From: Diplolepis rosae
Lineage: Eukaryota; Arthropoda; Insecta; Hymenoptera; Diplolepididae
Assembly (NCBI GenBank): GCA_030998225.1
Contig: JAPYXD010000522.1
Location: 2,418,001-2,482,000 of the forward strand
Length of the DNA: 64,000 nt
Direction: 5' to 3'
Shown here one piece after another: positions 22,475-31,834 of the stretch. The position numbers and the translations under genes were made by a program. Numbering within the stretch: the stretch's first letter is position 1; the number at the start of each line of letters is the position of its first letter. Under the pieces are notes generated by a model. The model did no database searches. It had not been told where the DNA came from and saw only the letters and a list, made by a program, of their open reading frames with translations.

Positions 22475-22533
22475 TAGGCTTCTTGGAAGGCTGAAAAAGA
22501 AAAGTAGGATTAATATTGGATAAAATAGGATGT

Positions 22534-23751
22534 TTACATATACTTGGATTTAGGTCTAGAAGTTTTTTGGAGAAAAGGGGGAAAAAGTCTACTAAATGTT
22601 GAGGTGTTTCTTGGTGGAACTGGAGGGCGAAATTGGGTTGATTTGTCTACTTTAAAAATATTTCGTCTACGGCACTCTTTTGTAGCATGCATTTGAGTGT
22701 TACAAAAGCTACAGGAATTTTCCCAAGGTATTAATTTTGGTCTTGGATCGGTTTGAATACTTTGATTTTTTGTTTTTTGCATTTTTTTATCATCATTATT
22801 ATAAAATTGTTCGTCGCAGAGATCGTATGATCTCATTAGTAGTAATAGTAATTTTAAAGCTGCTCTGTTTTCTGCTAATTCACTAGTAGGGCCGGCTTGT
22901 ATAACGAAATGTTCATTTATATTAATTTCTGCGAGAAAAAATGAGTTTGTTTTCGAATTCGGATCAGGATAGACTGTATATTGCGGTAACGGCAGTCCAT
23001 ATTTTATCGTGAAGTTTCTTAAAATTTCTACATGATTTAAAAATCCCATGGAGTCTGTTCTGTATTTCTTTTTTGGGTAACTTGGTACGTGTGTAGGCTC
23101 GTCGTAGTAATGCTCCATTGCAGTTGATTTCCTGAATCGGTATAGAATGTTATTTGAAGTAATAGGTTTTGTTATTTGGCTACTCGTTGATGGTTTTGGA
23201 TCGTTTAAAGATGATTCTTGAATTGTTACATGCAAATGTTCTAGTGACTTTATCAAACTTAGTCCACATTTCTCGTCTTTATGCGAAAGAGAATTAATAA
23301 TTTTTATAGCAGCAAAATCCTTAGCTGTTTCTATCGAGTTTGCTATTCCTATTTGTTTAATGTTGTTAATGAAACAAATTGCTATGTATGTTGAGTCTTT
23401 TGACGAGGTTTTTATTCGTAATACTGTATATTTTGGATACTCAAATTTATTTTGAGCACGAATTTCGTTTAATTTTTTGCAATTTTTAATGATAGAATTT
23501 GGTTGGACGGTTTGATTTGTTTCCTTTGATTCATTAATTAAGGCATTATATAAATTTTGTGCTACCTTTTGCTTTACATTTTCTTTATCTTTGCCACTAT
23601 TCATTATTATATAATTTTTATATTGTAAATTAACGTGAAATAGACATTCATTATTATTGGTTTGTTCAATGAGCATCTCATAATTGAGGGGTGGATCTGC
23701 TCTTTGTTGAATAATTTTGTTCAGTAAGGTTGTAAAAGGAACATGCGACAT
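22534..23751 (-). CDS. Three dsRBD-like modules plus CCHC knuckle, retroelement accessory protein
   Basis: 405 intact codons. Three dsRNA-binding-like modules: about residues 18-73 (N-Y-E-M-L-I-E-Q ... V-K-Q-K-V-A-Q-N-L-Y), 100-170 (Y-P-K-Y-T-V-L ... A-K-D-F-A-A-I-K-I-I) and 235-312 (L-P-Q-Y-T-V-Y ... A-E-N-R-A-A-L-K-L-L). Near the C terminus is a CCHC knuckle (C-S-F-C-N-T-Q-M-H-A-T-K-E-C), about 40 residues after the last module and preceded by P-W-E-N-S, as in the sister ORFs at 15.5 and 61.7 kb. The ATG is 2 nt after a CATCTTCAG acceptor and 10 nt after the glycoprotein stop. It lies between two envelope genes. Binding dsRNA is the expected property; a role in blocking RNA interference is inference. 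Confidence 0.75.
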   Translation of the reverse strand: MSHVPFTTLLNKIIQQRADPPLNYEMLIEQTNNNECLFHVNLQYKNYIIMNSGKDKENVKQKVAQNLYNALINESKETNQTVQPNSIIKNCKKLNEIRAQNKFEYPKYTVLRIKTSSKDSTYIAICFINNIKQIGIANSIETAKDFAAIKIINSLSHKDEKCGLSLIKSLEHLHVTIQESSLNDPKPSTSSQITKPITSNNILYRFRKSTAMEHYYDEPTHVPSYPKKKYRTDSMGFLNHVEILRNFTIKYGLPLPQYTVYPDPNSKTNSFFLAEININEHFVIQAGPTSELAENRAALKLLLLLMRSYDLCDEQFYNNDDKKMQKTKNQSIQTDPRPKLIPWENSCSFCNTQMHATKECRRRNIFKVDKSTQFRPPVPPRNTSTFSRLFPPFLQKTSRPKSKYM

Positions 23752-23761
23752 TCTGAAGATG

Positions 23762-25803
23762 TCAGATTTGGATAGAGTAGTGGGTTCTACTGAGTTCTTC
23801 TTTTAGTTCAAAGTGAGGATGAAGAGTTGTGTTTGTATTATTGTCATCTTTACCTGTAGTAGTATTTGCGTAATACGATAGACTTTTAGGTTCCCCTTTC
23901 GAGCTTTGTGGCGCTGAAGCCGTTAGCAGTTCTTGATGGCTCTCAGCAGGAGGTCCAGAAGGTCGATGAGTACCTAAGTGTAATAAGAGGTTAGAGACCG
24001 AATCCCAGAAGGCGCCTAGTAGATGGAGAGACCATCCAAATAATCTGTGTAGTCCATAACCATGAATAATGGTATCTGCTATTAATTTGATCCCTCTAAT
24101 TATTATAATTAATCCAATTAGACCTGCACTAGTAGTACCGAAATTTGTAAAAACTGTCCAAAATCAACCCCAAGCTGATTCAGCAATTTTATCAATTACT
24201 TCTTGGTTAAATAAATTTGTCAATGATATTCCTTGATTAATAGTCGGATGTCCTGTTATTTCTCTAGCTAAAGAATTTAAAATCATTGGTTTTTCTGCTG
24301 GGAACATTATATGATCTCGTAGCTTATCAAGGTCAGATTGAGAATAAATGCCACTTGTTGCTAAGGATGAAGGATTTGTGTATGTCCAGGTTGCTTTTGT
24401 GAGAGGTTTAACTATAGTTGGTGCTATGGATTCGACAGGATTTGGAAGTAATTTGTACCAGGTTTCTCCAAAAAGGTACATTGGTGGAAGGAAAGAATTG
24501 CAATTTGTTTGGATACCTGATTTTGTTAATATATGAGTTCGTGGAGAAAGGAAAAAGGATTGATTTCCTCTAAATATTGGTAGTTGTAGATAACATTCTT
24601 CAGTTTTGCGATATTTTACTTCAACCGGTATACATTTTACGATATGTACTACTTCTCCTGCAATTACTGGCATATATCCCGGGCCTTTCATTAAATGATA
24701 TGCAAATTCGTCTGGTGATTGGGTTGCTAAGGTTAATGTATTTCTAAAAACTTGCTGTTCAAGTATACATCGTTAAGTAAGAACATCGTGATAAAGTCTA
24801 TTTACTTCAGTGCGTATGTGTCGTTCCACTTATATAAATTTAGAGTTAACGCAGTTAACGTATGTAAAAATGTCCATAATTTTAACTTCTAAATGTTTAT
24901 TTTCTAAAAATGAATTTCCAGGTCTGGTTTCAAAAATTAATAATTTTGGATGTTCAGTTTGTATTAAAACGTAACTGCAAACTGGTTTTCTTGTTTTTTT
25001 TTTCAGCCAATACAAAGGTTATATCTTCAGTGGTTAAAAAATAAAAGGTTTCAGAATTGTCTGTCGTGTTTTCATATGTTTCATTTGCTGGTCCTTCATA
25101 AATAATTTCATATTTGTTAAAATTACATACGTCATTAGGTAATGTATCCCAGAATGTTTGTCCATATTCTACGTCTGTACAGAATGTGTCTGAAAGTGTG
25201 CATATTATTCCAGATCCTAGTTGAATTTTATTTACATTTAAATGAATAGTCGCGTAATATTCTTGTAAAGTTATTTTGAATATTGCTTGGACTACGGCAT
25301 TATTCCATGTTCTGTATGGGTCAGAAAATTGTGTACCAGTACATTCTCCATTAGGTGTTATAGAACCTGCTAAAGTAACGCTATGAAATGAAGTTTCATT
25401 TACTTTTAACTTTGATATCTGAAGAGAAGGGGTTACTTCAAAATGTTCCTATTGTGTGCATTTGCTGGCATTGATCTCGTGTAACCTCATGTATATATTC
25501 ACTGTGGCCATTTGCTACTATGGAACTGTGAGAATGCATACCACAATGAGAGATGGCGCGTCGAATTTCTATTTTGCATTGCATTACTTTTGTATTTGAA
25601 AATCCAGTTAATTGTAAAAGTTGTATATAAGTTCTTTCAACATGAACTTGAGATCGAGGTAGATCACATTCTCCTACCTCTAGTAAAGATAATGTCGTAA
25701 TATTTGATTGATTTGAACCGCAATCGAATCCTATCATGGTGTAGACTGTTATATAGTTGAAGTTGCAAGTGAGCAGTGCCAAAAGAAAGCCTCGTAATCC
25801 CAT
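23762..25803 (-). pseudogene. env: Chuvirus-like glycoprotein gene, old copy
   Basis: Homologous along its length to the glycoprotein gene of the young element (29798-31740). It starts with a signal peptide, then G-F-D-C-G-S and N-I-T-T-L-S-L-L ... C-D-L-P, the N-terminal pattern of chuvirus-type glycoproteins known to be captured by insect LTR elements. It is decayed: frame breaks occur in 25.0-25.45 kb, and an in-frame TGA at 24164-24166 lies just before the membrane-spanning region, after which the frame stays open through a cytoplasmic tail to 23762. A CCTTTTTCCAG acceptor (AG at 25807-25806) abuts the ATG. Confidence 0.7.
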
Positions 25804-25964
25804 CTCTGGAAAAAGGGGGTTCCAATTAGCAGCTTGCTTTGTAATATAAGAATAGAAAAATTTTTTATCGTTACATATGTATATTTTTGGAATTATTGAT
25901 TTACTTTTTGTATTTTGCGTTCCTAGTTCATTATATCCAACATGTCAGCTATGACAATGTGATT

Positions 25965-26204
25965 TCATAGCCGTAAACTGAGAATTAAATTTTTGTATGC
26001 GTCCGGTCCTCTTGATTTGATTGTTGAAAAAATGTCTTTTATTCTATCTGGATTGTTTAGGTTTCTGCTCCATGTGTGAATATTACAGTCATCCTGCTTT
26101 AAAATTCCAGTTTGAATTAAGTATGGCCAGAGGGTTACCATGTCGATAAAATAGGGAACTATTTCAATGAGATCATCTATGCGTTTGCGATGAATATGTT
26201 CCAT
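25965..26204 (-). CDS. CARD-like small protein of the old retroelement
   Basis: 79 intact codons, fully alpha-helical in appearance. The pattern L-I-Q-T-G-I-L-K-Q-D-D, then R-I-K-D-I-F-S-T-I, then S-R-G-P-D-A-Y near the C terminus is that of the caspase-recruitment domain: the mid-domain GIL turn and the RGP-x-A motif before the last helix. It lies between the integrase end (26343) and the glycoprotein start (25803). The ATG follows ACATTATTCCAG (AG at 26211-26210) by 5 nt, so it may be made from a spliced RNA. CARD-only proteins act by homotypic binding to apoptosome or signalling CARDs; a decoy role here is inference. No counterpart exists in the young element. Assignment rests on motif resemblance only. 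Confidence 0.6.
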   Translation of the reverse strand: MEHIHRKRIDDLIEIVPYFIDMVTLWPYLIQTGILKQDDCNIHTWSRNLNNPDRIKDIFSTIKSRGPDAYKNLILSLRL

Positions 26205-26342
26205 TATATCTGGAATAATGTGTCATGTCTGAAATTTCATTTTTATTTTGTTTTATATATAAAATATATATTTTCAACAAAAAAAATTTTATTTTTCATA
26301 TTTTTACTATTTATCGACAAAATAAAATTTCTATATCTTTAT

Positions 26343-27021
26343 TTAAACTGATATGTATATATATATATATATTTTTTTTTTTTTCAAATTAAAGTAAAGT
26401 CTATTAATGTGAACTACAGTAAGTTTGCCTTTATAGCTTATTTTTACATCCCCTTTTCCTAACACTTCCAATATTTCATAAGGCCCTGTATAATGGCTGT
26501 CAAGTTTTTTAATTTTACCTCCTTTTAATAAAATTACGTTATCTCCAATTTTTACTTTGAAAGGATTTATTTTTTTATCATAATATAATTTCGATTTTTC
26601 TTTTTCTGAAATAAGATTCTCTCTTGCTTGTGTTCGCATTTCATGTAGTTGTGTTACGGAATTAATTAAATAATAGTTATACGTTTGTAATTTTTCTTGT
26701 TGTGATAAAGGTTCACTGGAAGGTTTCACGAGTTAGTTTACCAAAAACCAATTTATAAGGTGTGCATTTTGTGCCTTCATGTACACTAGTATTATATGAG
26801 AACATTGCTAGTTCAATCCAATCATCCCATTCTAAATTTTTTGCAACAAATTGTTTGAGATATTCTCCTAAAACATGATGTGAACGTTCTAATGATCCGT
26901 TTGATTGAGGGTCAGTAAGTACTCCTTTTGGTGATCCAAATATGCAAATAAATTTTTTTACAAAAGCATCTGCTATTGTACTAGCTTGGTGATTGGGAAG
27001 AGGTATTGCTAAAGAATATTT
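26343..27021 (-). pseudogene. pol: Old gypsy-type pol, integrase C-terminal part
   Basis: Frames 27066-26713 and 26729-26343, in two registers, encode the integrase core end (H-H-V-L-G-E-Y-L-K-Q-F) and the GPY/F-type tail (Y-T-G-P-Y-E-I-L-E-V), clearly homologous to the pol at 31835-35332. A frame break separates them near 26720. Coding sequence is cut at 27021 by the young element; the upstream parts continue at 44636-44799 and 46134-46729. Confidence 0.85.
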
Positions 27022-29585
27022 TGTGACGTCTAAGGTCACACAAGTTTTAAATTGTCTGAAGGACAATTTAAAAAGTAGTATTTTGAGTCTAGAGTTTTCA
27101 CTCTAATAACTCAGGAACGAATTTAAAATTAATTTGGCAGTTGGAATAAAGTAAAAACTTCTTTCTTATCCTAGGGGAATTATTTTCATAATTTGAAAGA
27201 AAGGAAGTGAGGATTCAAACAAAATTGCACATCGCATAGATGGAGCACACCAGATTGTTTGAATTCTCAGGGATAGGTTAAGGAAGGAGAGCTATGAATA
27301 TTGATACCAGATTGGTTACTGGCACCCAAATATTCATATGGAGGAGTATATAATATAATGTGCAAAATACAGATTGAGAGAAAGTTAGATAGCAAAAATT
27401 GAATTAACTTACTTTTATTTAGTCTTTCAACTTAATCCTTTAGAATTGGTCCCTTGGAAAATCGATGGCTGGAACCTGATGACTTTAATATAGTGCTGAG
27501 CAGTTTAGTATATTATGACCGAACGCGACTGATTCGACCGGAAAATTGAATGTAACTTGGTGAAATTTTTACTAACTAGATTTGTTGTTTTATTTAAAAT
27601 TGGCCTTCAAGAGGAACTTTTATAGAAATATTGTAGAGAGAAAAAAAAGGAACTTAACGGAACTTAACGGAACTTGTGTGGAACTGAACGGAACTTGTGT
27701 GTAACTGAACGGAACTTGTTTAAAAAAAAAATGAAAATGCATAGCTTTTATGTATTCTCATCTTTTCCCTTTCTACTTGAAAATCTTTCAGGGGAGTTGA
27801 AACTACTAGTTTTAGTTGTCTGATTGGTTGGCTGTCTATAGTGACATAGTTACGCCCCCGCAATAGTCGACGAAAATCTTAAGGGCTGACCCATTGGGTT
27901 GGGCCTTGTAGGAGTTTCCAAACTTTTCCAGATTCATCGATTTCCCAAGAGATTGCGCTACATGTATATTATAAAATAAAATACTTTAAAAATTAATTAT
28001 TTAAACAATTATGTTTACAGATTTCATAATTTTTAACTAAACGAAGAGTCAGACTATAATATGTTTCACTTATATCCTAAATTAACTTACAAAATCGTGA
28101 ATTTACATTAAATTAGTCATGTTTCAATTTCAAATTCAAAAGAAACATTATTGCTTAAGATTAATACATATTTCAAAGTTAGTTTTCTAAATTATTCTTA
28201 TTAACCGTTAAATGTTTTGTTTAAATATATATAATTTTTACATTTGGGAAGATAAATTTATATATAAGTTTTATCTTACTGAAATTCATTTCTGAAGATA
28301 TAAGTACTAATTCTAAAATCTGACTTTGAATTTAATTTTCTATTGCTTTATTTTAACATTTTTATTTGTACGTAATGATGTTATAATTTAACATTTAAAA
28401 CAAATTATTTTGATTTGAAGGTTGCGTGCAAAATTACTAATAAAATATATATCTGATTACATGATGGCGTCGGTAAAACAGGACATTACTATTACTCAAA
28501 ATTCTGAATAACATTGGTTTAGTTGCATTATTAATTATCTAATACAATTATATTTCTGAATGTTAATTACGAGTTAGTTTGGAGTTTTTGTAATACAGCT
28601 TGATTTAAGATTTTATGAAGTTTGAAATATGATTGTAAAGAATAAATGTATATTTTTATGAAAGTAAAATAGTTTGGTTTATTAAATTACTATTGAAAAT
28701 AAATATGAAATATATTCAATTATCAAATAAATTGATGTTTGGATTTATTAGATTTAATTTAAAATACAATGAGAAATGTATGAAGAATTTTCAGTAATTT
28801 ATAACCTGGTATTTTACCTTCTTAAATAACTTTCCGTAAATTATCATGTCGGTAAAGTAGATCCCTGATAATTAACAACTTTTAAATAAATTGCTATTAG
28901 TTTACATTCTATAAGTTTCAAATGTTAGTTCAAAAATAAAATAGATGCAAGTTGCATTTCTCTTATTAGTCGAAATAATTTCTTTTCCCATTCATAGCAT
29001 ACTGAATAATATTAAAAGTAATTTTAATTTCTTATTTAATTTAATTATTTTATAAAATATTATTTTCGAAAGTTTTATTTTCTATGTTGAATAGGCCTGA
29101 GATCTTATCTAGACAGAGAGTGCACTTTGTATCTATTTGTCTTTTCATGGGCGGGGTACCAGCGCGGTCCCTTTTGAGTGACAGCCTAAGCTGTTTATGA
29201 TTTCCTGTAATGGCTAAATACTGGACTATTTACTACTTGTATTTGTTTGGAGTTTTATGAATTTATCTTGTTAGAGGCTGGTAGACGTTTGTATTTGAAA
29301 ATGAAATACGATTGTGGGCGACGCGTTTTGGTCGAAATATAGAGGTACAAAGTTTATTATATTTTATGATAATCTAAGTAAATTTTCGGTATTCATATTG
29401 GTGCAGCTGCGTTTCGAATTTATCTCGAAAGGTTTCTAGTCTTAGCTATTTACAAAAGATTGAGAAATTCGTCGAAAGATATAAAATAATTTATAATGTA
29501 AAACCGCTCTTAAAATTTGGAGAAATAGTAAAGAAAAATAAGATTCAGAGAAAAAAGAAAGTAAGTAATTTCAGAAGACGTCACA
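27022..29585 (-). repeat. 3' LTR of the young element
   Basis: 2564 bp, TGTGACGTC at both ends in inverted form. Contains a GGAACTTGTGTGGAACTGAAC-type tandem array (27648-27720) whose copy composition differs from the other LTR. Confidence 0.92.
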
Positions 29586-29594
29586 CCCCCACCG
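29586..29594 (-). promoter_or_regulatory. Polypurine tract
   Basis: On the minus strand the run CGGTGGGGG directly precedes the 3' LTR, the expected place of the plus-strand primer. Confidence 0.7.
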
Positions 29595-29797
29595 TTAAAT
29601 GGTTGCTAGGAGGTTGAAAACTGAATAGCAAACATATCTCTGCGTATACATTTCTTAATTTTTGAAGAATTTGTTTACAATAGAAAGGGTTTGATCTTAA
29701 TTAATGATGATTTGGTTGAGATGGTGTATAATGTAGTTGTTGCTTGTGAAGTTTCCACTTAAATCAATTGTGTGTTTTTCTGAATTCTCTCAGTTCA

Positions 29798-31740
29798 TTA
29801 TGTTAACTGAAAGAATTGTTTATTAGTTGATGAGCTGCTCCCTTCTTGTGTTTTTGTTGGTTCGGGTGCTTCGTGTGTCGAGTGTACTTCTTGTGTGGCT
29901 GATGTATTTCCCATCTCGATATCGTTAGTATTCTCTGGTCTTCTAGATGCGTATATCAAGAAATGTGTAACCGAAGTCCATAAAGCTCCCAATAGGTGTA
30001 CTGACCATCCGTAGACTGAATGAATGGCGTACCCTTGTAGTATAATGTCGACCGTAATTTTGATGATGTGGATGATCGTTAATATAGCTATTATTCCTGC
30101 ACTTATTGTTCCAAAAGTAAGGAATTTGGTCCAAACTCTGGTCCAAGTGTTTTCAATGATTTTCTCCATTGCGTTTTCGTTTAAGAGTTTTAAAAGGTTT
30201 CCTTCGCTATTTCCTAAAGGATGTCCTCTCATTTCTCTTGCAAGGTCGTTTAATACAGCGGGCCTTTCCACTGGAAACATTATCCTTTCCCTGATCTGGT
30301 CCAATTCTTTTTCGGTGTAGATCCCGCTAGTAGCTAATTCTGCAGGGTTGGTGTATTTCCATGTTGGCCTTGTCATCGGTTTCATTATAGTTGGTTTCTC
30401 AGCTGTGGTAGGTAATGGTAAGATTTTGTACCATTGGTTTTCTACGTAGTATAGTGATGGTAAAATCCTGTTGCATGGTATTTCTGTACCCTTCGTTTTA
30501 AGTACGTGGGTTCTTGGTGTGAGGAAGAATGTTTGGTTGTTCCTAGTGACTTGGAGTTCGGCAAAACAGTTGTCTCCATGTTTCATTTTTATTTCGACGG
30601 GCACACACTTGACTATGTGTACTACTTCACCTGCAACGACTGCCATGTAACCTGGTCCTTTCATCAAATCAAATGCGAACTCATCTGGTGCTTGCGTTGC
30701 TATTGACAATGAATTTTTGAGCGTTTGTTTTTCTAGATTACATTTTTGAGTAATGACGTCATTATACAATTGTTTCATTTGTGAGCGAATATGTTTTTCA
30801 ACGTATACAAATTTAGAGTTTACATAGGCAAAAATATCGAGATTGGATACAGAATTTTCTTTATTAATTGCAAAACTATCTCCTCTTACTGTTTCGAAAA
30901 TTACTAATTTAGGATGTTCGGTCTTTACTAAGGTATATCCGCATACTGATTCCCTACCTTTTGCTGCCAAGGCGAAGGTTATATCCTCTGTTGCAAGAGA
31001 ATATATGATTTGGTCGTTATTGAAGTCAAGGTCCACCATTTTATTGGCTAGACCTTCGAATAAAATGCTGTATTGATTAAATTTACAATTGTCAATAGGT
31101 ATTGCGTTCCAAAAGTATAACCTCCCTCTTGGTCTATGCAACTACCTTCGGAGAGAGAACATGCGGTCCCAGAGCGTAAATGAATGGTATTAGTGTTTAA
31201 ATTGATTCTAGCTTGTTGTTCAGTTAGGGTAATTTTAATGGTTCCTTGAACTACTACATTTTCCCATGTTCCGAAGGGATCTGAATATCCTGCTCCGTCG
31301 CATTTTCCTTCTCCGTTTAAATATCCTGCTAAAATTATACTGTGTGTAACTGTTTGGTTTACCTTTATTCCATGGACAATGTGTGATTCGCTTACTTTTA
31401 AAATGCCGGTTTTGTGTACATCCTGACATGCGCTTTTACTTACATCATTGATATATTCGTTTTCACCATTTAAAACAATAGAAATATGAGAATTCATTCC
31501 ACAATAATAAATTGTACGATGAATTTCCATTTTACATTGAATAATTCTTGTTTCGGTATACTGATTTATCTGGAGTAGCTGTACATATCTTCGAGTTATA
31601 TTTATTTTTGTTTCAGGTAAATCGCAATTTCCTACTTCTAATAATGATAAGGTTGTTACATTTAAATGACGCGACCCACAATCGTATCCTATAAAACCAT
31701 AAGCTCCTGCTATAATTGTGAAAAGTAATGTCCAAATCAT
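29798..31740 (-). pseudogene. env: Chuvirus-like glycoprotein gene with one frameshift
   Basis: Frame 1 (31740-31048) encodes a signal peptide, then I-G-Y-D-C-G and V-T-T-L-S-L-L ... C-D-L-P, with many cysteines and N-glycosylation sites. Frame 2 (from about 31141 to 29798) carries on with the ectodomain, a long hydrophobic segment (F-G-T-I-S-A-G-I-I-A-I-L ... V-D-I-I-L), and a Thr/Ser/Glu-rich tail. The switch lies near 31110-31140; the overlap is the signature of a small indel. The fold is expected to be a viral fusion glycoprotein of the chuvirus kind rather than the usual errantivirus Env. The ATG is immediately preceded by CTTCTTTTTGATTACAG, a strong 3' splice site. Confidence 0.75.
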
Positions 31741-31760
31741 CTGTAATCAAAAAGAAGTAT
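31741..31760 (-). promoter_or_regulatory. 3' splice site before the glycoprotein ATG
   Basis: Minus strand CTTCTTTTTGATTACAG touches the ATG (AG at 31742-31741). Pyrimidine tract and position fit a subgenomic env message. Confidence 0.7.
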
Positions 31761-31834
31761 TAGTTTCGGTTATACGGGTTTTTGTTGTGCCCCAATATAT
31801 ACATTTGGTTGAGAAAGAGACAAAAATAGTATTT

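Noticed and set aside
29943..30320. Open frames on both strands over the glycoprotein region
   Set aside because: Shadows of the glycoprotein coding sequence.
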